Shown here in pieces: positions 25,228 through 33,959 of a stretch of 43,189 nt of DNA; within the stretch, counting starts at the first letter, position 1; every line of letters begins with the position of its first letter. Below the pieces are notes generated by a model. The model did no database searches. It had not been told where the DNA came from and saw only the letters and a list, made by a program, of their open reading frames with translations. Source of the stretch: JAAYCB01 sp012744395 (GTDB lineage Bacteria; Planctomycetota; Planctomycetia; Pirellulales; Thermoguttaceae); assembly GCA_028703175.1 (NCBI GenBank), contig JAQVNJ010000038.1, forward strand, positions 1-43,189. The letters run 5' to 3'. Made by a program: the position numbers and the translations under genes.

Positions 25228-26520
25228 TTAAATCGTCCAGCCTTCGCGGTATTTCCTCTGAAGCAGATCGCTGGCCTCGGGGTAATTGGTGATCTGCATC
25301 GCGTCGGCGTTCCACTCGAGCGATCGGCCGCTGCGGTAGGCGAGGTTGCCCAGCAGCACCGCCTCGGTCACAGCGCCGGAATAGTCGAAGTTGCACGTGG
25401 TGGGACTGCCCGTCTTGCAGGCGATGATCCATTCCTCGTGATGGCCGGGCGAGGGAGGGATGCTCTTCTCCGGCCGCGGGTAGCCTTCGAACTTCGCTTC
25501 GGGCCAAAGCACGTGCCTGGAATAGTTGGCCAGCAGCATTCCCTTGCTGCCCACGAAGACTCCCCAGGCCCAGGCGGGGATGTCGTTTTCGACGAACAGG
25601 GCCGGCCGCTGGCTGCCGTGGGTCCAGGTCAGCGTGACTGCCGGCAGTGCGCCCCGCGGATCGAACCGGCAGCGGACATGCTGCCAGGCCGGCGTGCTCT
25701 CCGCGTGGGGCGGCGGCCCCTCGGCTTCCACCATCGCGGGGGAGCGAAGATCGAGGGCCCAGAAGGCAAGGTCGAAGTAGTGGCAGCCCATGTTGCCGAG
25801 CGCGCCGCCGCCAAAGTCCCACCAGAAGTGCCAATCGTGCGGCACGTAGCAGGGATGGTACGGCCGGTAGGGCGCCGGGCCGAGCCAAAGGTCCCAGTCG
25901 AGGCCGGCCGGCACGGGCGGAGTCTCCGCGGGGCGATCCCCCGCGCTGCCCCCGCCGGAAAGCCAGCAGTGGCACTCGCTCACCTCGCCGATCGCCCCCG
26001 CGCGGATCAACTCGACAATCCGCCGATAGTTCTCCGTGGCGTGGATCTGGGTGCCCATCTGCGTGGCCACGCCGTTTTCCCGGGCGACTCGGGCGGCCAG
26101 CCGCGCTTCGTACACCGAGTGCGCCAGCGGCTTCTCGCAGTAGGCATGCTTGCCCATCCGCATCGCCATCACGCTGGCCGGGGCATGAACATGGTTCGGG
26201 GTGCTGACGACCACGGCATCCACCAGGCGGTCCGTTTCGTCGAGAAGCTTGCGGTAGTCGCGATACTTCTTCGCTTCCGGAAATCCGGCGAAGGAGTCGG
26301 CGGCGCGGCGCTCGTCGACATCGCAGAGGGCCACGATGTTCTCGCCCGCCGCCGCGATGGCCTTCAAGTTGTCGCCGCCTCGGCCGCCCGCCCCGATCAC
26401 GGCAACGCCCAGCTTCTCGTTGGCATGGTAACCGTAGGCCGACCGGCCGTTCGCGAGGATCGTCAGACCGGTTCCGCCCGCGGCGGCCAGAAATGCGCGC
26501 CGACTGAGTCTGTTTCGCAT
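25228..26520 (-). CDS. Tat-exported Gfo/Idh/MocA family oxidoreductase
   Basis: This 430-residue protein begins with a twin-arginine signal: LSRRAFLAAAGGTGLTILA. It would thus be folded with its cofactor in the cytoplasm and exported. The Rossmann domain shows VAVIGAGGRGGDNL, then VVVSTPNHVHAPA and the EKP motif in CEKPLAHS. The C-terminal domain has GGGALGNMGCHYFDLAFWAL, with the His of the usual active site, and the aromatic-rich PYRPYHPCYVPHDWHFWW insert typical of the planctomycete/Bacteroidetes exported subgroup. Members oxidise or epimerise sugars or glycosides. Start ATG at 26520 has GGGAG seven bases upstream. The substrate cannot be read from the sequence. Confidence 0.9.
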   Translation of the reverse strand: MRNRLSRRAFLAAAGGTGLTILANGRSAYGYHANEKLGVAVIGAGGRGGDNLKAIAAAGENIVALCDVDERRAADSFAGFPEAKKYRDYRKLLDETDRLVDAVVVSTPNHVHAPASVMAMRMGKHAYCEKPLAHSVYEARLAARVARENGVATQMGTQIHATENYRRIVELIRAGAIGEVSECHCWLSGGGSAGDRPAETPPVPAGLDWDLWLGPAPYRPYHPCYVPHDWHFWWDFGGGALGNMGCHYFDLAFWALDLRSPAMVEAEGPPPHAESTPAWQHVRCRFDPRGALPAVTLTWTHGSQRPALFVENDIPAWAWGVFVGSKGMLLANYSRHVLWPEAKFEGYPRPEKSIPPSPGHHEEWIIACKTGSPTTCNFDYSGAVTEAVLLGNLAYRSGRSLEWNADAMQITNYPEASDLLQRKYREGWTI

Positions 26521-26590
26521 GGTTGTCTCCCACCTTAAAAGTCAGCCTGACCAGGTTGGCAACGATTGGATGCCGATCCCGCCCCGGCCA

Positions 26591-27701
26591 TTATTGGCTG
26601 TTGGCGATCAACTCGATTCCACTTAGGATCGCCCTGCCGCGGTGCGGTTTGAGCGTGACTTCAAGAGCGTCTTTCATCGAAATGTTCTCGAACTGCTGGA
26701 TCGTGCCCCGCCTGCGGCCGCCAGCCGTCTTGACGACGTCGAATCGCTCGGCAACTGCGTTGCCGTTGAGCAGGATGTCGAACACCCTTTGGCCCGGCTG
26801 ATTCTGATCGGGCTCGGCAAAGTAGAGGCGAACGGTATAGGCGGCCGGTCGGAGACCGGATAGCGTGACGGTCGACGCTCCTTCCAGGCCTGAGGCGGCC
26901 ACCCAAGGCCAGCCGTTTCCGCCCTTGATCCAAATCGAACCGGGCGGGCACGGCCTGGCCGCAAGGGACGACCAGCTCGCCGCCGTTGACAACCAGGTAG
27001 CCGTGCGGGGTCAGCCCGCCAAGCGCCTGGGTATTCTGCGGGTGCGGCGCGTCGAGATGCCCGCTGCCGTCGTTCAACCAAACCACCTCGCCGGTTTCGG
27101 CGTCGAGTGAATAGAGGAAGATGCCTTCAAAGGGCCAGACTCCAGCCGCGAAGTAGACCTTGCCTTGATGGAGAACAGGGCCGCCGCGGACCGGCCAGAG
27201 CGAGATCAGCCGCCCGTTGCCCAAGACCTTGCGGCTCGACGGCACGGCACGGAACTTCCACAACAGGCGGCCGTCGGCCGCCGCCAGACAGTCGAGATGT
27301 CCGTCGTCGGACCCGAAAAGCACGCGGTCCTTCCAGGCCACCGGGGCCAAGCGCACCGGCCCTTCCGTCAAGAACCGCCACCTCGTTTTGCCCGTCTCCG
27401 TGTCGAGCGCGGTTACACTATCGTTGTGCGACGACGCCACATACATCGTCTTACCCAAGACGACCGGCTCGTGGCCGGCATCGAACTGAATCCGCCTGGT
27501 CCGATAGGCCGGCTTCGGGGCGGGAAACTGGCGGACCCAAGCGAGGCCGAGATCTTCCGGCAGGGTCTGGGGCGATTGGCCGCTCCGGGCGGAATCGAAT
27601 CGCCACATCGGCCAGTCTTCGGCGGATGCGTTTGACACTGCCCCGCAGATTACGCTCACTGCAATAGACACAGGGAGCAAGAATGTCCGCTGGCGGGGCA
27701 T
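26591..27701 (-). pseudogene. Secreted PQQ-like beta-propeller with malectin-like tail, frameshifted
   Basis: From ATG at 27701 comes a signal peptide (MPRQRTFLLPVSIAVSVICG) and about 245 residues of quinoprotein-type propeller blades: YVASSHNDSVTALDTETGKT, LFGSDDGHLDCLAAADGR and YFAAGVWPFEGIFLYSLDAE. At about 26935-26925, after PARFDLDQG, meaningful sequence moves to another frame: GNGWPWVAASGLEGASTVTL, YTVRLYFAEPDQNQPGQRVF and FDILLNGNAVAERFDVVKTA. This second part is a malectin/di-glucose-binding-like module ending at 26591. Intact relatives are usually much longer, so besides the one-base shift there may be an internal deletion. The gene could also be an assembly error. If repaired it would be an outer-surface, sugar-binding propeller protein. 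Confidence 0.75.
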
Positions 27702-28143
27702 CACTAGTCTCTTCTTTCGTTGTATGAAATGCCTGGTTGGGCTGCTCGTCGTACCAACGCATGGCCAACCTGCGGGGAAAGAAAAGCCGTTGGCCGGCCC
27801 GTTCAAACCAGCATCCGATGCCACGAGGCGGTTGTCAAGGCGCGGCCTGGCGACGGGCCAACTGGCGTCCCCTGGCCCGCTAACCCGGATCATTCATGGG
27901 CCGATCGGCATGCCGAAGCGCAAGCGAGGACGGATAATCCGAGTGGGCGCCGCTTGCGCGGCGGGCAATGGCGCCGCTGACGCGTCGGGTTGTGGCCTCG
28001 CTGACGCGCCGGGTTGTGATGGCGCGTGCGACACATCGGAGAATCCCCGGCTCATGGATAACCCGGGATAAAAGAAAGCCAACGCGGCAAGGAAATGCTG
28101 CACTCTGAAGAGGGGAAAGCGATTCATGTTGGAGGAGGGCACG
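27702..28143. other. Intergenic region between GT9 and propeller genes
   Basis: No supported gene. A 77-codon minus-strand frame (28127-27894) has a hydrophobic start but no ribosome-binding site and a low-complexity Ala/Pro tail. A short direct repeat is listed separately. Confidence 0.5.
27975..28018 (+). repeat. Two direct copies of a 20-base word, period 24
   Basis: CGCTGACGCGTCGGGTTGTG (27975-27994) recurs at 27999-28018 with a single T-to-C change. Confidence 0.7.
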
Positions 28144-29232
28144 TCAGGCCGCGCGGCGGTCCCGTTGACGCTCGCGGAGCCGGTCGAACGCTTGGAAGAC
28201 CGCCTCGTCATCGACCTGGTTGATACAGGGCCGACCGTAACGGCATGTCTTGAGCCTGCATGCTGTGCACCGCCTGGCCGTCTGGACGAAGAGGTTGCGG
28301 TCGCCCAGGGGGTTCCACTTGGCCGGGTTTGTCGGTCCGAAGATGGCCACGGTCGCGATTTCGACCGCTGCCGCCAGGTGAAGCGGACCGGAGTCGTGGG
28401 TCAGCAGCGTCGTGCCCCGGGCGAAGAGCGCCGCAAGCTGGAGCAGCGAGGTCGGCGGCGCCAGCTCCGCGCCGCTCCGCATCGCGCCGATCACCTGCCG
28501 CGCCACGGACTGCTCGCCGGGTCCCCAAGTCACAATCGCTCGATAACCGTATTCTTCCGAGACCCTGTCGGCAAGGAATGCCATTCGGGCCGGATGGAGG
28601 CATCTGGCGTCCGACTGGCCACCGGGGTTGACGAACAGCACCGGCTCCCCAGGCTGGATCGACCTGGCCCGAAACCAATCCGCGACATAGCGGTGGGCTT
28701 GCGGAGGAATCCAGACCTGTAGCTTGGGGGGTGGACAATCGATGCCGAGCGACTCGAGCACCTGAAGGAAGCACGAGGCTTCGTGCGTGTTCTGGCTGTA
28801 GGGGACCGAATGGGTCAGCAGGGGGCCGCGAAATTCGGTGCCAAAACCCGCCCGGTACCGCGCTCCGGCCAGGCAACTGATCACCGCGCTGGAGAGCGAT
28901 CGCATGAGAACCAGGGCCAGATCGAATCTCCGTCTCCGCAGCTCGGCGACCAGCCGCCACTTGCCGGCAAGACCCTTGTGCCTGCCGCCACGGTCGAAGA
29001 TCAGCGTCTCGTCGACGTAGGGGCAGTGGTCCACGATCTCGCGCACCGAAGGCGATGCGAGGAAGGTGATCCGCGCCGCCGGGAACGACTCGCGGAGTTG
29101 CCGCAGGGTCGGAATCGTCAACAGCACATCGCCAATGTAACGCGGGCGATAGACCAGGATGTTGGAGATCGGACCGTCGAAGGCGCTAGGCCCCCGCGTC
29201 GTCATTACGGATGTCCCTGGTCCGTCTCGCAT
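28144..29232 (-). CDS. Glycosyltransferase family 9 (heptosyltransferase-like)
   Basis: GT9 enzymes transfer heptose or a similar sugar from an ADP-activated donor, usually to the lipopolysaccharide core. The N-terminal domain starts ILVYRPRYIGDVLLTIPTLR, whose acidic residue in the RxxxGD-like motif is the expected base. ITFLASPSVREIVDHCPYVD follows. The C-terminal donor domain has LFVNPGG, THDSGPLHLAAA and the diagnostic AIFGPTNPAKWNPLG. A Cys-rich stretch near the C-terminus (CTACRLKTCRYGRPC) is unusual but seen in some relatives. I give ATG at 29232 (GGGGAC about ten bases upstream); ATG at 29205, with AGGGA upstream, is equally possible. Neighbouring genes are not LPS genes, so the acceptor is unknown. 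Confidence 0.9.
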   Translation of the reverse strand: MRDGPGTSVMTTRGPSAFDGPISNILVYRPRYIGDVLLTIPTLRQLRESFPAARITFLASPSVREIVDHCPYVDETLIFDRGGRHKGLAGKWRLVAELRRRRFDLALVLMRSLSSAVISCLAGARYRAGFGTEFRGPLLTHSVPYSQNTHEASCFLQVLESLGIDCPPPKLQVWIPPQAHRYVADWFRARSIQPGEPVLFVNPGGQSDARCLHPARMAFLADRVSEEYGYRAIVTWGPGEQSVARQVIGAMRSGAELAPPTSLLQLAALFARGTTLLTHDSGPLHLAAAVEIATVAIFGPTNPAKWNPLGDRNLFVQTARRCTACRLKTCRYGRPCINQVDDEAVFQAFDRLRERQRDRRAA

Positions 29233-29434
29233 CGCTGGTCAGTCCCCGCCACCTTCATCCCGCAGGGCCATGTCGCACGGGCTTGAGGAATCACCGGAGT
29301 CTCGCGAATCGCCCGTGTTTGGCAACCCAAAAGAAGTCCGGCCAGCCATCTCCCAACGGCCCGAGACGCCGTGGCACTTCGCGCGGACTATAGCGGTTCT
29401 GCCGGCTTGTGAATAGACCAGTCGGTCCGTTCGG

Positions 29435-29638
29435 TCAAGCGATCTGCAGGACCATGATCGCGATCTGCGCGGCGATGGCCGTCACCACGACGCTCGCCGA
29501 AACGGGGATTCTGACGGGATAGCCCGCCCCGCAATGGGGGCAGATCGGGTCCAGCAGGTTTGCCGGATCTCCGCACTCGCGGCAAGCCGTCAACTCGCGG
29601 ATGAACTCTCGGATGAACGACGGTGTTTGATGCTTCAT
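29435..29638 (-). CDS. Zinc-ribbon membrane microprotein
   Basis: This 67-residue protein has a double CxxC zinc ribbon at residues about 18-36 (CRECGDPANLLDPICPHCG), followed by one hydrophobic helix to the C-terminus (SASVVVTAIAAQIAIMVLQ). It should sit in the membrane with the ribbon in the cytoplasm. ATG at 29638 has GGGG eight bases upstream; an earlier in-frame ATG at 29674 has no such site. No family name is recognised. It is divergent from the GH95 gene to the right and follows the heptosyltransferase-like gene on the same strand. Confidence 0.6.
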   Translation of the reverse strand: MKHQTPSFIREFIRELTACRECGDPANLLDPICPHCGAGYPVRIPVSASVVVTAIAAQIAIMVLQIA

Positions 29639-30102
29639 GGTGCGTGCCCCACGGATGCCCGACTTCAAGAGCACGGCTCCTGGCCGGTGGAAGAGGAGAC
29701 GATGCGGCAGTCAAAAAAGCCGCGTCCACTGAAAGCGTAGCATATTCTTCGACCGGACCGGAAAACACGCCGCCGATTCCACTTCGTGTCGATCCACGGG
29801 ACCGCCTGCGCGGTCTTTCGGACCAGCTTCTCGGGCCCCTCCCGAGGCGTGAAGCCCGCCGCCCGGCAGGCCCATTCGACGCCGCGGACCGTGCCCGGCT
29901 TGCTTGTTGGCCGGGTTTGCCCACCGTAGACTTAGGAGCGGTGAAAATCAGCGGCCCCCCCCGCCGCCGCCAGCTCCCGCCGTTCAGACAGCTGGTTGCC
30001 GCAGAGCCGTTGCCCGTGGCGATCGCGGAAGATTTGGGCTGGCGTGGGAGAGGGAGCCGATTGGGGTGAGAATCAGCGTGTACGCTGCAAAGGAATGTCT
30101 CG
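29639..30102. other. Divergent intergenic region before the GH95 gene
   Basis: Nothing recognised except the ribosome-binding site AAAGGA eight bases upstream of the GH95 ATG. Promoters for both flanking genes must lie here. Confidence 0.5.
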
Positions 30103-32403
30103 ATGAAGCATGTCTTCGCTCTCGGATTGTTGCTGCTGCCCGTCGTGGCCCTGTGTTGTCCAGGCTCGTCGGCGGCCAAGGGTGATCAACTCCGTCGCGG
30201 GCCGGAGACCGGAAGCGGCTCGTCCGCCGCGCAGCGAACGCTGTGGTATGCCGGGCCGGCAACCGACTGGTCGAAGGGGGGCCTGCCGATCGGCAACGGG
30301 CGGTTGGGCGCGATGCTGCTGGGCGGCGCGAGGGTCGAGCGGATCCAGTTCAACGAGAGTTCCCTCTGGTCCGGCGACAACAACTGGGACGGCGAGTACG
30401 AGACGGGCGACCGCGGCTTCGGGAGCTACCGCAACTTTGGCGACCTGCTGGTCGAGTTCGAGGGGGACGGCCTGGACGCGCCCACCGGCTATCGTCGCGA
30501 GTTGGACATCTCCTCGGGCATGCACCGCACGGTGTTTTCCGCCGGCGGTGTCGCGTTTACCCGGGAAGCGTTCGCGAGCCGGCCGGACCAGGTCCTGGTC
30601 TTCCACTACGCGGCTGACAAGGGCGGCGAACCGGCCCCGGCGCTCCGCGGCAGACTGCGTCTCCAGCCGGGGCAGCCGAATGTCCAGGTCGCCGGCGAGG
30701 CCGGAGCGCTCTGCTGGGATGCCGTAATGCCCAACCAGCTCAAGCACGCTTGCCGCGTGCGCCTGCTTCACACGGGCGGCCGCGTCGAGGCCCAGGGGGA
30801 AGGGCTGGTCTTCAGCGGTTGCCAGCGCGTGACGCTGCTGCTGGCGGCGCGGACCGATTACGCCCCGGACTGGAAGGCGAACTGGCGGGGCCGGCCGCCG
30901 GCTCCGGCGATCGCCAAGGAGATCGCGGCGGCGGAGACGCAGCCGCTGGAGGCGCTGCGGCAGAGGCATTTGGACGATCTTGCGCCGCTGTTGGGCCGCG
31001 TTCGGGTCGACTGGGGCCGCTCCGATCCGGCCAGGCTGGCCCTGCCGACGGACGAGCGGCTGGCCGCCTATGCCCAGGGGGGCGCCGATCCGGACCTGGA
31101 AGAGACGATCTTCCAGTATGGGCGGTACCTGCTGGCAAGCTGCTCGCGCCCCGGCGGCCTGCCGGCGAATCTACAGGGGCTGTGGAACGACAGCAACAAG
31201 CCCCCGTGGGCGAGCGACTACCACAACAACATCAACGTCCAGATGAACTACTGGGGCGCCGAGCCGACCGCACTGGCGGAGTGCCATGAGCCGCTACTGG
31301 ACTTCGTCAGCGCGTCGGCCGAGCCGTGCCGGATCGCCACGCGGAAGGAGTTTGGGGAAAACACGCGCGGCTGGACCGCGCGGACCAGCCAGAGCATCTT
31401 CGGCGGCAACGGTTGGCAGTGGAATATCCCCGCTAGCGCGTGGTACGCCCAGCACATGGCCTGGCACTACGCCTTTACGCAGGATGAGGATTTCCTCCGC
31501 CGCCAAGGCTACCCGATGGTCAAGGAAATCTGCCACTTCTGGGAAGACCACCTCAAGCAGCTTCCGGACGGCACGCTGGTCGCCCCCAACGGTTGGTCGC
31601 CCGAACACGGCCCGCGCGAGGACGGCGTGATGCACGATCAGCAGATCATCTGGGAGCTGTTCGAGAACTATCTGGAGATGGCCCGGGCGCTGAATGTAGA
31701 CGCGGATTACCAGGTGAAGATCGCGGGGATGCAGGCGCGGCTGGCGCCGAACAAGATCGGGCGCTGGGGCCAGCTCCAGGAATGGCAGGTGGACCGCGAC
31801 GATCCGCAGGACACGCACCGGCACACCTCGCACCTGTTCGCGGTGTATCCCGGCCGGCAGATCAGCCTGACGCGGACGCCGGAGCTGGCACGGGCGGCGA
31901 TCAAGAGCCTCAAGGCCCGCAGCAACGACCACGAGGAGACGACGGGCGAGCCGTTCACCGTGGAGACAACGATCGGCGACAGCCGCCGGTCGTGGACGTG
32001 GCCGTGGCGCTGCGGGATGTGGGCGCGGCTGGGCGAAGCCGAGCGGGCCGGCATCATGGTCCGCGGGCTGCTGACGTACAACACGCTGCCAAACCTGTTC
32101 TGCAATCACCCGCCGTTTCAGATGGACGGCAACTTCGGGATCACCGGGGCGATCGCCGAGATGCTGCTTGGAAGCCACGCGGGCGAGATCGCGCTCGTGC
32201 CCGCATTGCCCCAGGCTTGGGCCCGGCAGGGCTCCTTTGCCGGCCTGCGGGCTCGCGGCGGCTACCGCGTGGACTGCGCCTGGCAGGACGGCCGGGTGAC
32301 CAGCTTCCGGATCGTCGCCGACAAGGCGCGGGACAAGGAGGCGAAGGTCAAGGTCCGCGTGAACGGCGAACTGCGCGAGGTGTCTCCGGACTCGAGTGAC
32401 TGA
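30103..32403 (+). CDS. Secreted glycoside hydrolase family 95 (alpha-L-fucosidase/galactosidase)
   Basis: GH95 enzymes remove alpha-linked L-fucose or L-galactose by inversion. This 766-residue protein has a signal peptide (MKHVFALGLLLLPVVALCC) and the N-terminal beta domain typical of the family (WYAGPATDWSKGGLPIGNGR, FNESSLWSGD). The alpha/alpha barrel has the aligned catalytic residues: the Asn pair in DYHNNINVQMNYW (Asn376, Asn378), the general acid Glu501 in WSPEHGP, and Asp675 in QMDGNFG. The C-terminal beta domain begins near LVPALPQAW. Length and motif spacing are normal. ATG at 30103 is supported by AAAGGA. It likely digests fucose-rich glycans such as fucoidan or mucin-type sugars outside the cell. 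It stands alone on its strand, followed by a heptamer repeat tract. Confidence 0.93.
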   Translation: MKHVFALGLLLLPVVALCCPGSSAAKGDQLRRGPETGSGSSAAQRTLWYAGPATDWSKGGLPIGNGRLGAMLLGGARVERIQFNESSLWSGDNNWDGEYETGDRGFGSYRNFGDLLVEFEGDGLDAPTGYRRELDISSGMHRTVFSAGGVAFTREAFASRPDQVLVFHYAADKGGEPAPALRGRLRLQPGQPNVQVAGEAGALCWDAVMPNQLKHACRVRLLHTGGRVEAQGEGLVFSGCQRVTLLLAARTDYAPDWKANWRGRPPAPAIAKEIAAAETQPLEALRQRHLDDLAPLLGRVRVDWGRSDPARLALPTDERLAAYAQGGADPDLEETIFQYGRYLLASCSRPGGLPANLQGLWNDSNKPPWASDYHNNINVQMNYWGAEPTALAECHEPLLDFVSASAEPCRIATRKEFGENTRGWTARTSQSIFGGNGWQWNIPASAWYAQHMAWHYAFTQDEDFLRRQGYPMVKEICHFWEDHLKQLPDGTLVAPNGWSPEHGPREDGVMHDQQIIWELFENYLEMARALNVDADYQVKIAGMQARLAPNKIGRWGQLQEWQVDRDDPQDTHRHTSHLFAVYPGRQISLTRTPELARAAIKSLKARSNDHEETTGEPFTVETTIGDSRRSWTWPWRCGMWARLGEAERAGIMVRGLLTYNTLPNLFCNHPPFQMDGNFGITGAIAEMLLGSHAGEIALVPALPQAWARQGSFAGLRARGGYRVDCAWQDGRVTSFRIVADKARDKEAKVKVRVNGELREVSPDSSD

Positions 32404-32407
32404 GACG

Positions 32408-32433
32408 AAAGCGGAAAGCGGAAAGCGGAAAGC
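32408..32433 (+). repeat. Heptamer tandem repeat (AAAGCGG)
   Basis: Three full and one partial copy of AAAGCGG start a few bases after the GH95 stop. The tract up to 32631 holds no supported gene. Confidence 0.85.
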
Positions 32434-32631
32434 GGAAAGCCGGGGAGGTGAGGCAGTCATCCCACGGGGTGGCATTCGAAGAGCAGCCGTCAGTTGCAGG
32501 CGAAACGCCGCCTGCCTGGCCGTCGCCCAGCGTGCCTTCAGCCCGGCGAGTCGCGTTTCGCGCGTCACCACGGCGATAATCGGGTGCCCAAGTCCCATGA
32601 CGATCCTATCCCGATTGGGGCGAGACTGCCA

Positions 32632-32841
32632 TCAATTCCGTTTGCCGCGAGTCTGCGCGGGAGCGTTGCGCTCGGCGACCTCGCCGGCGGGCTCCCCGGT
32701 TCCAGCGCCGAGCAGCGCGCCCAGGAGGTCCGGCGATATGTTCAGGTTGCCCACCTTGGCGACATTGTCGGCCAGATCGCGAAACGCCATCGCGATCAGT
32801 TGGCGCGAATCAAGGCATATAAAGTCTTTGACACCTCTGGA
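32632..32841 (-). pseudogene. Fragment of an SPFH/band-7 protein, C-terminal tail
   Basis: A 70-codon minus-strand stretch bounded by stops reads LIAMAFRDLADNVAKVGNLN and ISPDLLGALLG, then a Glu/Ala-rich end at TGA 32634-32632. The helix followed by NISPDLL is characteristic of the tail of SPFH-domain (flotillin-like) proteins. No SPFH domain is present upstream, so this is a remnant. Confidence 0.45.
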
Positions 32842-32943
32842 TCAGAAAAGGCGGCAGCGAACGGATTGCCCCCCTCTTAAGAAGGGTACAGCCGTCTGGA
32901 TAGGATACAAAGCGGCGCCAAACGGATAGACTTGGTTGCCTAG

Positions 32944-33102
32944 CTGTGGGACGACTCGAAAGATGACATTCGGGTTTTCTACGACGTTACCGAGACTGCG
33001 GTTGAGGTGCTCTCGATTGTGCCGAAATCCGAGGTTGACACGTGGCTCAAGAGGTATGGTGAGGGCGATGAAACAGGTGGCGCTATCGGAACTCAAGGAT
33101 GA
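32944..33102 (+). pseudogene. RelE/ParE-like toxin remnant, cut by a TAG
   Basis: The frame reads LWDDSKDDIRVFYDVTETAV, then EVLSIVPKSEVDTWLKRYGE, and ends at TGA 33100-33102. The order RVFYDV then a short strand is the C-terminal core of RelE/ParE toxins. An in-frame TAG at 32941-32943 sits directly before it, in the place where a CAG codon would be expected, and no convincing N-terminal part is found further upstream. The frame overlaps the Phd gene start by 35 bases, the usual toxin-first arrangement. It is probably non-functional. Confidence 0.6.
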
Positions 33103-33313
33103 CCTGTCAAGGTACTTGCGGATGGCGGAACACGAGGAGATCGTGATCACCAAGCATGGCAAGCCCGCAGGCCTTCTCGTGGGGTTTGCCTCAGAAGACG
33201 ATTGGTTCGACTATCGGCTTGACCATGATCCGCGTTTCCTTCAGCGGGTAGCACGCGCGCGGCAGAGCCTGCAAGCCGGCAAAGGCGTCAAGCTGGAAGA
33301 CTTGGGCATCTAG
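33068..33313 (+). CDS. Phd/YefM-family antitoxin, apparently intact
   Basis: This 81-residue protein has the Phd/YefM layout: an N-terminal DNA-binding and dimer part (MKQVALSELKDDLSRYLRMA, EEIVITKHGKPAGLLVGF) and an acidic/hydrophobic C-terminal tail (EDDWFDYRLDHDPRF, then LQAGKGVKLEDLGI) that would wrap the toxin. Its role is to neutralise a RelE/ParE-type toxin and repress the operon. The toxin gene just upstream looks broken, so this is an orphan antitoxin. I chose ATG at 33068, which has GAGGG just upstream; ATG at 33056 is in frame. It is likely expressed by translational coupling from the overlapping toxin frame, if at all. Confidence 0.8.
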   Translation: MKQVALSELKDDLSRYLRMAEHEEIVITKHGKPAGLLVGFASEDDWFDYRLDHDPRFLQRVARARQSLQAGKGVKLEDLGI

Positions 33314-33315
33314 CC

Positions 33316-33474
33316 GCCGACCGGCATGCCGTTGAGAACGCCCTTGCCAACGTGCGGGACGCTTTGGCGGCCGTCATCGAGACCTACGAAGACTTGGGCC
33401 GCAGCCTGCCGCAGAATGCAGTGGTCGTGGACACGAGTAGCCTGGTGTGGTTTGAGATGCTGGTGACGACTTTA
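33316..33474 (+). pseudogene. HicB-like antitoxin remnant (C-terminal part)
   Basis: The frame reads VENALANVRDALAAVIETYE, then DLGRSLPQNAVVVDT and LVWFEMLV. This matches the end of HicB-family antitoxins (helical segment followed by the LP-x-VVDTS-x-VWFE strand). The N-terminal half with the GxxSQG-type core is absent because the region before it belongs to the Phd gene. No HicA is next to it. Confidence 0.55.
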
Positions 33475-33504
33475 CGAAAATCATCGCGGGACGAGGGCCA
33501 ACGC

Positions 33505-33915
33505 GTGGCATCAAAGCAGCAGTTTACTGGGATGGTTGGACTGTACCTGGTCGCCGCCGAACTATCGAGACGGAACTTCATTCTATCCCCAACCTCTCGG
33601 AGTGCCGAGGCCGCCGACTTGCTGGTCACCGATCCTATGTGCAAACACACGTATGCAGTTCAAGTCAAGACGAACGCTCAAACCTTCAGCTTCTGGCTCA
33701 CTGGGCCGAGCACTTCCCAAATCAAGTCCGACACGCTCATCTACGCGTTTGTGAATCTGTGAAAGAACGAAACGGAGTTCTTCCTTGTTCCAAACGCTGT
33801 TGTTGTGGAGAAGGTCGTGTCGGAAACATCAAAGTCAGGAAAGACAACTTGGCACTCCGTGTCCTTGAAGGACATCGCGGAGTACAAGAATAACTGGGGC
33901 GTATTCCAGAAATAG
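33505..33915 (+). pseudogene. PD-(D/E)XK-nuclease-like protein with internal TGA
   Basis: From GTG at 33505 the frame reads ASKQQFTGMVGLYLVAAELS, then SAEAADLLVTD and YAVQVKTNAQTFSFWL. These are the Glu, Asp and QxK elements expected of a PD-(D/E)XK fold of the small nuclease-like family found near mobile elements. At 33760-33762 TGA interrupts LIYAFVNL. The same frame continues immediately with KNETEFFLVPNAVVV and ends EYKNNWGVFQK at TAG 33913. In relatives the position is Arg within VNLRKNE, so a CGA-to-TGA change is the simplest explanation. The C-terminal half is conserved, so decay is recent. Recoding is unlikely because TGA is an ordinary stop elsewhere in the window. Confidence 0.7.
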
Positions 33916-33959
33916 GATCGAACGTCTGAAGGGGGCGTCGCGCCGCTGGAATGATGTCT

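Noticed and set aside
32408..32433. Heptamer tract as a CRISPR array.
   Set aside because: Units are seven bases with no spacers and there are no cas genes.
33760..33762. TGA read as an amino acid (recoding or selenocysteine).
   Set aside because: The expected residue is Arg, no SECIS-like hairpin is apparent, and TGA is an ordinary stop for many genes here; a point mutation is simpler.
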